Assembly (NCBI GenBank): GCA_964560765.1
Contig: CAZLMG010000001.1
Location: 124,001-188,000, forward strand
Length of the DNA stretch: 64,000 nt
Direction: 5' to 3'
Source of the DNA: CAZLMG01 sp964560765
GTDB taxonomy: Bacteria; Bdellovibrionota_B; Oligoflexia; Oligoflexales; CAZLMG01
Notes under the pieces: generated by a model
Databases searched by the model: none
What the model was told of the DNA's origin: nothing
Seen by the model: only the letters and a program-made list of their open reading frames with translations
Position numbers and translations under genes: made by a program
In this document: piece after piece, positions 1-7,907 of the stretch
Numbering within the stretch: position 1 is the stretch's first letter
Layout of the letters: each line of letters begins with the position of its first letter

Positions 1-1
1 T

Positions 2-382
2 TACCGCGACCCGCGAGCGACGCACGTGGTCGGCATTGCTATGGATGTTACCTACACCATTGAAACGCGCGCCACGACTCAGGCAACCAACGCTCCTGAA
101 GAGGACGCGATGCGAACAGTTCGCTATCTTTACGACCTCGAATTGAGCGCTGATGGCCAAGTGATCGGCGGCGAGTGGTACATCAATCGCCACCCCGACT
201 TCATCTGGACGCCAGCTAAAGGTCGCCGGGCACAAACCTACTATGACTTTGCCGCGACCGGCGCTTGGACAGAAGAGGGTGCCCGCGTCCCAGAAACTTG
301 GCGAATGCCCGCTAAAGCAGCAAGCCAGCAGGGTCAGCCCCTGGCAAAAATTGTCGAGCGGCTCATTGAATTAGCGCAGTAG
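2..382 (+). CDS. transglutaminase-elicitor-like protein, C-terminal fragment (5' end outside window)
   Basis: The reading frame is open from base 2 and ends at the TAG at 380-382, so this is the C-terminal ~126 residues of a longer protein. The segment with GGEWY followed by NRHPDFIW resembles the end of bacterial proteins related to the Phytophthora transglutaminase elicitor family (TGase_elicitor), which usually carry a Cys-His-Asp transglutaminase-like fold upstream. The catalytic cysteine would lie outside the window, so activity cannot be judged. The family call rests on memory of this motif and is moderate. The internal GTG at 26 is not a believable start, because coding sequence continues upstream of it. 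Confidence 0.5.
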   Translation, partial: YRDPRATHVVGIAMDVTYTIETRATTQATNAPEEDAMRTVRYLYDLELSADGQVIGGEWYINRHPDFIWTPAKGRRAQTYYDFAATGAWTEEGARVPETWRMPAKAASQQGQPLAKIVERLIELAQ

Positions 383-452
383 TCTTTCAGTAGCTTTAGA
401 TTTGGTGAGATTCGAAATGCAGGATCATGTTGATCATCGGAAGGAGACTTAC

Positions 453-1265
453 GTGACTCGTATGTTAAATGCCAGAAGTTGGTTTTTCGGATTAGGACTC
501 ATGCTTACCGTGTCGTCCAATCTCGCTCGGGGCGCTGAAAATACCTGTGAACAACCCGGCCGACTGCCCCCCCTTTGCTACCAGATGAAAAGCCTGCGCA
601 GCCACCTTCTTGTCCTTGAGGGACAGCGCGAACTCATGCAGTTGAACTACCCGCTGTTGCAAGCACTGGGTGATGGCATGGATCAGGTGGTCCACAAGAT
701 CATCGTCAGCCGCTACTACAACGAGCACCTGCAGCAAATTGAAGAAGTCGGCAAACTGGCAAGGACGCTCGCAACACAAGCAGCGAATCGCTCACCGCAA
801 GCCCTCAAGACAGTCAGCGAGATGCGCGCCCGTTGCCAAGGTTGTCACGCGAGCAGCGCGACGCCGGATCCGCTGAATTGGGAGCACATTATACAGGGCG
901 ACTGGAACAAGATTATCGTGCACTGCAACGCTCCCGGCCGCAATCCATACGTTTGTCGTCATATGAATGCGATGGTCGTGGGCTTTGAGTATTTTTCAGC
1001 CATCGCACCGGCTGGTACCTTTGATTTCCCAGCGGCCGAGCATAACGCCATGGAGCTGAGCCGCATCGCCAAGCACCTGCAGGAGCTCGGAGGCGAGATT
1101 CACCCCAATGGGCAGCAAGCTTTGGAGAAAGTTGCCGCGCAGGCTGAGGAACTCGCGGTCTTGGCGCGCCAAGAAGATCCCACCCTATTTCCTGCTAGCA
1201 GCACAATCAAGGCTGCTTGCCAAGGGTGTCATGGCGGTGAAGCGTCTGGTAGCGCGCGCCGTTAG
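453..1265 (+). CDS. periplasmic di-haem cytochrome c'-like protein with duplicated domain
   Basis: A 270-residue exported protein. The start is the GTG at 453, placed 6 nt after AAGGAG (441-446); an ATG at 462 is an alternative. A signal peptide (residues ~1-27) ends near ARGA. The mature part is two similar halves. Each begins with a pair of Cys 10 residues apart (C32/C42 and C158/C168) and ends in a CQGCH haem-binding motif (residues 128-132 and 256-260). A C-terminal CxxCH after a helical stretch of ~100 residues is the layout of cytochrome c'/c556 four-helix bundles, so this looks like a fused tandem pair. An electron-transfer or gas-sensing role is inference. The stop overlaps the stop of the convergent EAL gene by 4 nt. 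Confidence 0.75.
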   Translation: MTRMLNARSWFFGLGLMLTVSSNLARGAENTCEQPGRLPPLCYQMKSLRSHLLVLEGQRELMQLNYPLLQALGDGMDQVVHKIIVSRYYNEHLQQIEEVGKLARTLATQAANRSPQALKTVSEMRARCQGCHASSATPDPLNWEHIIQGDWNKIIVHCNAPGRNPYVCRHMNAMVVGFEYFSAIAPAGTFDFPAAEHNAMELSRIAKHLQELGGEIHPNGQQALEKVAAQAEELAVLARQEDPTLFPASSTIKAACQGCHGGEASGSARR

Positions 1266-3070
1266 GCGACATCAGTGAGGCGAACTGGCATACTGTCAGT
1301 CGCCTCGATCTGTTCGAGAATGGTTTCCACTGCCTGTGGCCTATGAAAGAGAAAGCCCTGCACAAGATCCACACCCATTCCCTGCAGAACTTCAGCCTCT
1401 TCCCAAAGTTCGACGCCCTCCGCTAAGACCGTCGCATTTAAGAGTTTCGCTGCCTTGATCAAGCCGCGCACGTAGGCCTGCTTAATCGGGTCCGAATGGA
1501 TATTCTCGATGAGGCTGCGATCGAATTTGATCAAATCCGGCTCAATGTTAATGACCCGTTCCAGCCCAGCAAAACCACGACCAAAGTCATCTGCGGCAAC
1601 GCCGATGCGGCGCTGCCGCAAAATCTCGCGAACCTTCATCATCAATTCAAAGTTGTTGATGGCTTCCGATTCAGAAACCTCGAAAATGATACCCTCTCGA
1701 TCGGCGAAGACACCCTCTAGGCGGTCGAAGAAGTAGAGATTACGGGGCAGTATGTTGATCATCAGTTTCCCGGGCAACTTCTTGGATACTTGGGTTGCAT
1801 GGCGCAAGCAGGCCTGGTCGAGTTCGAGAGCAACGTTTGTCGATTTGGCGATGGCAAATAGGACGTCTGGCCGCAAATACTTAGCGTCGAGAATGGACTC
1901 TTCTTCGCTGACAATGCGCTCTACGGCCCCGGTGCGCACACGAATCAATGATTCAAAACCAAAAAGGTCACTTTCGAAGGGGCGAATGGACTGGGCCTTT
2001 TGCGCCTCTTCCACTTTTTGGCGCGTCATACCGCCAAGCTGAAAAACGGCCTGAAAATTTGGAAACAACAATTCCTGATAATCAATCAAGGTGTGCATCA
2101 ATTCGCGCTGCAGATTCTGAATTCGTCCGTGCTGCACCCGCGCGTTCTTCATGCTGGTTTCCAACACCAAACTCACAACCTCGCCCTTGTTCAAGCAAGG
2201 ATTATGCATTGCGCTGGCAAAACCAACTGAAACAACCGGAATGTTGTTGATGCAATTTGGTAAGCGCCGCTCACTGCGCGGCATAAACACTTCGCGCCAC
2301 AGCGCGTTGAGGATTTTTCGATTGATCCGGTCCGAGATTCTTTCTAGGACGCCCGGCTTGGGGAGGGTACCCGCATCGCGAGAGCGATTCAAGAACACAT
2401 AATACACATTACCATGCACAGAACGACGGCATAAAAAGTCGTCTGCGCGAAAGCAGCCAGGGCTTCCCCACATCTCATACAGCAAAGTTTGAAAGACCAT
2501 CTTGACACGGTTGTAAACATCCGTACCATACTCGATCTCAATGTCGCGAAATGCCGATGCGTCAATGGTCAGGACACAAAGCCCTGAGTTCTCGCGCAAC
2601 ATTTGGATGGCGGTTTGCGGATTGAAGAAGGGAAGTGTCTTTTTCCAGTAGTCGGTGCCACGCAAGGCAGTAACTCCAGCGGCATCCAGTGTTGCCACAA
2701 TTTCTTTGACGTCTTCATGCGTGAGCACAGTGATATCGTCGCTGAAGTTCATACTAAAGCCGGTCTTGCTAGCATTGGACTTGTCAGTGCGAGACTCGAG
2801 TACCACAACAGGAATGCGTCGACCTAGACTGTTGAGCATATCTTGTGCGGCAGCTGCCGGAACATTGGGCAATTGAGAGTCTACAATGGCGGCAACGACC
2901 GATTCCTGATACAGCTTATGGAATGCCTTGGCGTCGCGCACAGAAATGATCTCGGCGCTGCTGCCTGCCTCTTCAAGTACCAAGGCAAGCTCTTGTGCCA
3001 GGAGTTTATTTTCTGTGAGTACGGCGACCTTACCCAAGTCTCTTCGCTCCCAAATGAACTGTATGGACAA
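1262..3070 (-). CDS. EAL-domain cyclic-di-GMP phosphodiesterase with degenerate REC and GGDEF-like domains
   Basis: 602 residues starting at a TTG (3068-3070). Residues ~13-115 look like a response-regulator receiver: there is an Asp at 64 (AAIVDSQLP), but the acidic pair is replaced (VLTEN), so normal phosphorylation is doubtful. Residues ~135-270 resemble a GGDEF fold with no GGDEF signature. The C-terminal half is an EAL domain with an ESL version of the motif, the conserved Asn (MINILP), ADDFG, the catalytic Lys (LIKFDRS), EGVE and QGF. The metal and catalytic ligands therefore appear intact and c-di-GMP hydrolysis to pGpG is likely. No membrane segment is visible, so it should be cytosolic. 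The start is uncertain because the Shine-Dalgarno is weak. Confidence 0.85.
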   Translation of the reverse strand: MSIQFIWERRDLGKVAVLTENKLLAQELALVLEEAGSSAEIISVRDAKAFHKLYQESVVAAIVDSQLPNVPAAAAQDMLNSLGRRIPVVVLESRTDKSNASKTGFSMNFSDDITVLTHEDVKEIVATLDAAGVTALRGTDYWKKTLPFFNPQTAIQMLRENSGLCVLTIDASAFRDIEIEYGTDVYNRVKMVFQTLLYEMWGSPGCFRADDFLCRRSVHGNVYYVFLNRSRDAGTLPKPGVLERISDRINRKILNALWREVFMPRSERRLPNCINNIPVVSVGFASAMHNPCLNKGEVVSLVLETSMKNARVQHGRIQNLQRELMHTLIDYQELLFPNFQAVFQLGGMTRQKVEEAQKAQSIRPFESDLFGFESLIRVRTGAVERIVSEEESILDAKYLRPDVLFAIAKSTNVALELDQACLRHATQVSKKLPGKLMINILPRNLYFFDRLEGVFADREGIIFEVSESEAINNFELMMKVREILRQRRIGVAADDFGRGFAGLERVINIEPDLIKFDRSLIENIHSDPIKQAYVRGLIKAAKLLNATVLAEGVELWEEAEVLQGMGVDLVQGFLFHRPQAVETILEQIEATDSMPVRLTDVA

Positions 3071-3269
3071 ATGTACCTAGCTGAGCTGTCTTGGTATCGG
3101 CCACTCGTCTGAGAATATTAGGCATCGAACGGCCGTGTGTGCCTTCGATGGTGGCAGTGGCTGACAAAAACCATGAAGATGAGTAGAAGAATTGAAGTAA
3201 TCCACATGGACTGTGGATAAATGGGTGTCTCCGAAACTGAACATGGCGCTCACCAATCGGTTCACCGGA

Positions 3270-3297
3270 TTGACGCTTTTTTACGCAAACTTAATTT
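3270..3297 (+). promoter_or_regulatory. candidate sigma-70 promoter for the phosphate acetyltransferase gene
   Basis: TTGACG at 3270-3275, a 16-bp spacer, then TAATTT at 3292-3297, placing transcription start about 30 nt before the ATG at 3333. The -35 is good and the -10 is weak. The 3071-3332 gap separates this gene from the divergent EAL gene and otherwise shows no clear element. Confidence 0.35.
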
Positions 3298-3332
3298 CCG
3301 CAAATTATGCAGGAATTTCCCGAGGATGAAGT

Positions 3333-4283
3333 ATGCCCAGTCCCCTTGTTGAGAGTTGGCGCCAAAAATGCCGACTGGCCCCTGGCAGAATCGGACTTCC
3401 CGAGAGTTGTGACCCACGCATTCTGCACACCGTGTCCACAATCTTGCGCAACGGCACGTTTTCGCAAGTGTTCCTCTTCGAGCCCCAGGCCGACGTTATG
3501 ACAGCGGCGCAGGCGGCCGGCGTCGACCTTACCCCCGTCGCCGATCGCATCATTTGGTTCGCGGACGAGGCTCCCCCCCCCGGAGAAGGCCGCTCGCGGC
3601 TCGATCAGTGTGCTGAGCTATTGCATGCCGGACAAATTGATGTGGCCTTGGCTGGTGCCGTTTCCACCACCGCGCAAGTGATCCGCGCCGCCATTGCCAA
3701 TGTGGGACTAGCGCCTGGGTGCCGCACCATTAGCGGCCTGTTCATGATGAACAAGGTGCAGCCTGATGGCCGCGAGCACACCATGGCTTATGCGGATAGC
3801 GGTGTTGTCATCGACCCCACCCCTGAGCAATTGGCTGATATCGCCTGGTCAACGGTAGAATCTTGGTCCTGCGCCATGGATACGGGGCAGCCCCCCGTGG
3901 TTGCCTTTCTGTCGTTCTCGACCCAAGGATCGGCCAAGCATGCTGCCGTCGACAAAGTTGTGCGCGGCCTCGAGATCTTTCGCCAGCGCCACCCGGAAGT
4001 GGAGGCGGATGGCGAACTGCAGTTCGATGCGGCCTTTGTTGCCGAAATTGGTCAGCGAAAGTCCCCAGGAAGTCGCGTTCCTGGTCGGGCGAACTGTTTT
4101 GTCTTTCCCAACCTGGATGCGGGTAATATCGCCTATAAGATCACACAGCGACTGGCAGGTTACGAGGCTTATGGCCCCATCTTGCAAGGGGCCCGGAAAC
4201 CATTTAGCGACCTGTCGCGAGGTGCAAGTCCCGAAGATATCGCCGCTTCCGCCTACATTAATCTATTGCGGGCAAGAATTTAG
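3333..4283 (+). CDS. pta: phosphate acetyltransferase (phosphotransacetylase)
   Basis: A 316-residue single-domain PTA/PTB-family enzyme that interconverts acetyl-CoA + Pi and acetyl phosphate + CoA in the cytosol. Family signatures are visible in order: LSFSTQGSA, DGELQFDAA, CFVFPNLDAGNIAYKI and GPILQGARKPFSDLSRG. It is the short form without the N-terminal regulatory DRTGG region of long Pta proteins. The start is the ATG at 3333, preceded by GAGG. No acetate kinase gene lies next to it in the window. A related activity such as phosphotransbutyrylase cannot be excluded, but the motifs fit Pta best. The stop codon sits in an 11-bp direct repeat (4272-4282 and 4288-4298). Confidence 0.85.
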   Translation: MPSPLVESWRQKCRLAPGRIGLPESCDPRILHTVSTILRNGTFSQVFLFEPQADVMTAAQAAGVDLTPVADRIIWFADEAPPPGEGRSRLDQCAELLHAGQIDVALAGAVSTTAQVIRAAIANVGLAPGCRTISGLFMMNKVQPDGREHTMAYADSGVVIDPTPEQLADIAWSTVESWSCAMDTGQPPVVAFLSFSTQGSAKHAAVDKVVRGLEIFRQRHPEVEADGELQFDAAFVAEIGQRKSPGSRVPGRANCFVFPNLDAGNIAYKITQRLAGYEAYGPILQGARKPFSDLSRGASPEDIAASAYINLLRARI

Positions 4284-4371
4284 TTACGCAAGAATTTAAC
4301 GACCATGGTTAAGGTGTTACAGCGACCCGCCGAAGTCAGAACTCAAGAGCACTGAACTTGGAGGAAAAGCG

Positions 4372-4731
4372 TTGCACGCGCTCAATATCCTGATCGTTGA
4401 TGACGAACGCGATTTACTGGAATTGTTGCGCCGTTCCTTTGTACTTTCTGGTGCCACGGTGCGTATTGCCGAAAATGGCTTTGAAGGACTGAACAAAATT
4501 CGCGAAGCGCAGCCCGACGTTGTCTTGACCGACATGCGCATGCCAGGCGGTGATGGCAAGCACCTCATTCGCCGAGTCCACGAAGAATTCCCGGACGTCA
4601 TCATCATCGCTATGACAGGCCACGCGACGATAAGCGAATCCGATGCCGTGCGCCTTGGTGCCAAGACTCTGATCCGCAAGCCTTTTGATATGGGCAAACT
4701 CGCCGCCGATCTCGTCAAACTCGTCAGCTAG
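4372..4731 (+). CDS. single-domain response regulator (CheY-like receiver)
   Basis: 119 residues, a lone receiver domain. Acidic residues D10/D11, phospho-acceptor D54 (VVLTDMRMP), T82 (MTG) and K103 (RKPF) are all present, so it should be phosphorylated normally. There is no output domain, so it must act by protein-protein contact or in a phosphorelay. The TTG start is chosen because GGAGG lies just upstream. No kinase gene is adjacent. It is transcribed like pta but is 88 nt away, so co-transcription is possible but not shown. Confidence 0.85.
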   Translation: MHALNILIVDDERDLLELLRRSFVLSGATVRIAENGFEGLNKIREAQPDVVLTDMRMPGGDGKHLIRRVHEEFPDVIIIAMTGHATISESDAVRLGAKTLIRKPFDMGKLAADLVKLVS

Positions 4732-4815
4732 AAAATTATTTCTCTCCGACTGCAACCGCAGCGACCATTCCGGTCAATGTATGCTATGGCATGAGCAACG
4801 CTTTCTGGGAAAAGT

Positions 4816-5328
4816 ATGAATTGGAATGTGGTTGTCGCCGAGATTGGCCCCCCATTGTTTCGCTATTTTTGCATGCTGACATCGCGCGAGCAGGCCGACG
4901 ATCTGGTGCAGGAAACCCTGTTACGTCTGGTTACTAAGGTCGAGCGGGGCGACTTCGACCCCGCAAAGGGAACGATCCGTGCATTTGCATTTGGCATTGG
5001 TCACCGCATCCACAGCGAGCACCGACGACAATGGCGCCGGGATCATCGACTTCGTGCCGTAGAGCCTGACTCGCTCACCAAGCGGCCGGCCATGCCAGAA
5101 GCACAGCCGGACCACATGACAGAACTGGCCAGCACTCGTCACCAGCTGCTGGCAGCGATTCGCACGCTGCCGTCTATGGAACAATCCGTCCTGGCACTTT
5201 TGCTTGATCAAGACCTATCCTTGGGCGAAATTGCCGAAGCCCTAGAACTTCCCCTTGGCACCATAAAAAGTCACATGCATCGCGCCAAAGCAAAATTGCG
5301 CGTGATGCTGCACGGAGTTGAAACATGA
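4816..5328 (+). CDS. ECF-family RNA polymerase sigma factor
   Basis: 170 residues with the two-domain layout of extracytoplasmic-function sigma factors. Region 2 lies at residues ~10-75 (the segment with ADDLVQETLLRL is the region 2.2 core that contacts RNA polymerase). Region 4 lies at ~105-165 and its helix-turn-helix contains SLGEIAEALELPLGTIKSHM. It overlaps the next gene by 4 nt (ATGA at 5325-5328), which implies translational coupling. The operon (sigma factor, one-TM protein, secreted protein) suggests envelope-stress or surface signalling. The promoter set it recognises cannot be read from the sequence. Confidence 0.88.
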   Translation: MNWNVVVAEIGPPLFRYFCMLTSREQADDLVQETLLRLVTKVERGDFDPAKGTIRAFAFGIGHRIHSEHRRQWRRDHRLRAVEPDSLTKRPAMPEAQPDHMTELASTRHQLLAAIRTLPSMEQSVLALLLDQDLSLGEIAEALELPLGTIKSHMHRAKAKLRVMLHGVET

Positions 5329-5633
5329 ATGATGAAAGCCGCGACCCAGAGTTAGAAGCGATGCTATCACCCGCTCGCCATGTAGCCGCGAGCAAGAAGC
5401 AAGTTCAGCAGTGGCAACACTTAGCCGAGTCGACCGCGCGCAGCATGCGACAGACTCAAAAGCGACACTGGCAACGGCGATGGCTTGAATGGGCAGCCGC
5501 TGCCAGCATCGGCATCATGGTTGGCAGCGGTATTGGGCTTTGGTTGGCACAATCGCAAGAGAAATCCTGGGAGCCGACGGCCAGCTTGCACATGGGTGCA
5601 ACCGAAGAGCGCGTCTTTGCCAATAGAGAGTAG
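5325..5633 (+). CDS. single-TM protein, candidate anti-sigma factor for the upstream ECF sigma factor
   Basis: 102 residues: a charged N-terminal cytosolic part (~1-58), one transmembrane helix (~59-77) and a short (~25 residue) exported tail. Size, topology and the 4-nt overlap with the sigma gene fit an anti-sigma role, which is inference from context. The zinc-binding HxxxCxxC motif of classic ZAS-domain anti-sigma factors is absent; the protein has no cysteine. Confidence 0.6.
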   Translation: MNDESRDPELEAMLSPARHVAASKKQVQQWQHLAESTARSMRQTQKRHWQRRWLEWAAAASIGIMVGSGIGLWLAQSQEKSWEPTASLHMGATEERVFANRE

Positions 5634-5662
5634 TGATTCAAACTTGAACGAGGAGAAGATCC

Positions 5663-6550
5663 ATGTTGATGGTAAAAGCAATCAAAAGCACGCTCATTCT
5701 ACTGCTGGTGTCGAACGCCGCTCAGGGCGCCCCCCCGATGAAAACATCAGAGACGCTGACAACATCTGATTTGTGCCGCCGCTTTGCAGTGGAGTCTGAG
5801 GTCTACATCTATGACGCCAGCGGGGAAAAGTTACTGAACATGATGAGTGAGCGAAGGATCAGTAGCTTCCGAAATATCGCGGAGGCCAATACCAAGGGTT
5901 GTAAGCTGGAACATTCCTGGTCATCACGCTCTGGCATGTTTGGCGGCGCTCTGTACGTCGAGCAGCGATGGACCATCGACCCCCAAGGACGCATCGATGC
6001 AACCCTATCGCAATGGGAGATTCTGGGTACAAAGTCCCATGAGCGGCGCAAGGTGAAAGAGGAAACCATTCGCATCAAAGATATGCAGCCCGTGCTTTGG
6101 CGCTCCGTCGTGCACAAGGACCCCGTCGTCGTCGTGCGCTGGACCCCGCGCCTACGCACCGATGAAACCTATAAGGACTTAAGCAAGATTCCACTCGTCG
6201 CCGAAGATATGGTGATTTACGACAACTTTGGGAAAATTTGGGCGCACAATTTGAATTTCGTTGGCATCTATACTGGGGTCACTACCATCAATGGCACGCT
6301 GCTCTTGAGCTTTTATCCCTTTCAAGGGGCAAAGCAGCTCGGTACGGCTGGCAACAATCAGGCGAAGCTACAGCTGACGGATAAGCTATCCATAACCCTG
6401 CGCAGCCAAGAGGCGCTCCTTCCCCCCGGCATTGAAGCGCCCGTTTATGGATTGTATGAGAGCAAGCGTAGGTCGGAGAGCTTGGATTCACAAACGATCT
6501 TCAACCGATCCAATGAGCAGGAATTTTTGGAGCGTCATCGGGAATCCTAG
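5663..6550 (+). CDS. secreted protein of unknown function in the sigma factor operon
   Basis: 295 residues with a signal peptide (~1-23, cleaved after AQG). GAGGAG lies just before the ATG at 5663; a second ATG at 5669 is possible. The mature part is mostly predicted beta strand, with aromatic and charged alternation and two cysteines (in LCRRF and KGCKL) that may form a disulphide. I recognise no family. It follows the candidate anti-sigma gene by 29 nt in the same direction, so it is probably in the same transcript and may be the periplasmic sensor or effector of that system. Confidence 0.65.
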   Translation: MLMVKAIKSTLILLLVSNAAQGAPPMKTSETLTTSDLCRRFAVESEVYIYDASGEKLLNMMSERRISSFRNIAEANTKGCKLEHSWSSRSGMFGGALYVEQRWTIDPQGRIDATLSQWEILGTKSHERRKVKEETIRIKDMQPVLWRSVVHKDPVVVVRWTPRLRTDETYKDLSKIPLVAEDMVIYDNFGKIWAHNLNFVGIYTGVTTINGTLLLSFYPFQGAKQLGTAGNNQAKLQLTDKLSITLRSQEALLPPGIEAPVYGLYESKRRSESLDSQTIFNRSNEQEFLERHRES

Positions 6551-6563
6551 ACAATCGATTCCA

Positions 6564-6600
6564 GTCCCTGGTAGCTTTAACTGCCAGGGAACTTGTTCCC
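6564..6600 (+). promoter_or_regulatory. hairpin plus short palindrome between the sigma operon and the ATP-grasp gene
   Basis: CCCTGGTAG (6566-6574) pairs with CTGCCAGGG (6580-6588) with one G-U pair and a short loop. No U-run follows, so it is not a classic terminator. A second dyad, GGGAAC-TT-GTTCCC (6587-6600), overlaps the right arm, so the two structures are mutually exclusive. The second dyad ends 18 nt before the ATG at 6619, near the ribosome-binding region. Confidence 0.4.
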
Positions 6601-6618
6601 ATGACAGGCGGCTAGGCG

Positions 6619-7803
6619 ATGCGAGACGAGACATCGACACCTGTTCCGCGGGTTTTGCTGGTCGGTTATCGCCGGGCCCTAGCTGAGGCTCTGCGCCGAC
6701 AGAGTATTCCTTTTGCCGTATGGCACGACCAAGAGCTATCGACTGTCCGCCGAGCCATCCACGTTGGCATCTATCCCCTTGAAACAAGCATCAGGCAGCT
6801 GCGCCAGCACGCCGCAAAATTTCTTGCGCTTGGTCCCTTTACGCACTGTATTGCCGGCACCGAGGCTGGTGTTGTGCCGGCGTCTGTGGCGCGTCGCATC
6901 TTGGGCGCTCGCAAATCGCGAGACTCCGTCGTCATCGCCTGTCACGACAAGCTGAAGATGAAAGAAACGCTGTCAGCGTGTGGTGTCCCCATGACTGACT
7001 TCGCTGATCCCAATGTTATTCCTTCCCCGGAGGCTTTGCTGGAACGCCTCGGCGCACCAGTCGTCATTAAGCTGCGAGCTTCTTCCGGCAGCCGCGGCAT
7101 TGCCTTTGCCAAAGATGTCAATAGCGTGCGGGCGAATCTGCATGGCCCCAAAATTGCGGAGCGCTACGTCGCTGCCCCTGAACTTTCGGTCGAAAGCTTT
7201 GTCCAAAATGGGGTGATTCAGTTCACCAACATCACTCGCTACCACGTGAAGAAGCACGTCAATGTCGTCCCTGGATATTATACCGCAGATCTCACCCGCG
7301 ATATTCTCAAACTCAACTCGCAGGTGATTCACGGACTGAAGTTGCGTTGGGGAATGACCCATGTAGAGATGTATCTTACTGAAAATGGTCCTTGGTTTGG
7401 CGAAATCGCCTTGCGCCCACCAGGCGGATACATCATGGATCTCTTGCAATTGGCCTACGATTTTAATCCCTGGGACGCATATCTTGCCATCGAGCTTGGC
7501 CAGCCGTTTGGCTTTCCCTCGAGCGCCAACAAGTATGCTGCCGCTACGATCATTCACCCCGGGACTGGCTGGGTGTCGCAGATAAGAGGTCGTCAGGAAG
7601 TCGCCAGCGCGCCTGGTACGGTACACTTTGAATGTGAGATCGAACCGGGAACGTATGTTAGCGAACGCGAAGGGGTCGGCCAGAGTATCGGTTATTATTT
7701 GCAGACCGCGAGCCATTTTGAACCTCTTATGTCGCAAGTGGAATGGGCCCGACAGCAACTCTACTTTGCCATGCATCCCGATCCCATCAGGAAATCACTT
7801 TGA
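6619..7803 (+). CDS. ATP-grasp domain carboxylate-amine ligase-like protein
   Basis: 394 residues, cytosolic. Residues ~10-105 form a Rossmann-like pre-ATP-grasp domain (VLLVGYRRALAEAL). Residues ~112-310 form the ATP-grasp fold: a nucleotide-binding strand with VVIKLRASSGSRG, ESFVQNG, and a metal-binding region with FGEIALRPPGG. The C-terminal ~85 residues resemble the extra domain of carnosine-synthase/BtrJ-like ligases. Such enzymes activate a carboxylate as acyl phosphate and join it to an amine or thiol; the substrates here are unknown. The next gene in the same direction is a zinc carboxypeptidase, so a peptide-related pathway is conceivable but unproven. Confidence 0.75.
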   Translation: MRDETSTPVPRVLLVGYRRALAEALRRQSIPFAVWHDQELSTVRRAIHVGIYPLETSIRQLRQHAAKFLALGPFTHCIAGTEAGVVPASVARRILGARKSRDSVVIACHDKLKMKETLSACGVPMTDFADPNVIPSPEALLERLGAPVVIKLRASSGSRGIAFAKDVNSVRANLHGPKIAERYVAAPELSVESFVQNGVIQFTNITRYHVKKHVNVVPGYYTADLTRDILKLNSQVIHGLKLRWGMTHVEMYLTENGPWFGEIALRPPGGYIMDLLQLAYDFNPWDAYLAIELGQPFGFPSSANKYAAATIIHPGTGWVSQIRGRQEVASAPGTVHFECEIEPGTYVSEREGVGQSIGYYLQTASHFEPLMSQVEWARQQLYFAMHPDPIRKSL

Positions 7804-7907
7804 CACTCGCGATTCGCCAGGGCTAAAGTACCAGCAATAGTTCCAGATGATTCAATACAAGAAGTCCGAAACACACGCATTGCATGTAAGCAAGCAGGGA
7901 GACAGGC

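Noticed and set aside
4272..4298. 11-bp direct repeat at the pta stop codon as a mobile-element scar
   Set aside because: No transposase, inverted ends or other insertion evidence; probably a small local duplication.
6587..6600. GGGAAC-TT-GTTCCC as a LexA box
   Set aside because: The central spacing is 2 nt where known LexA boxes of this type have 4; it also overlaps a hairpin arm.
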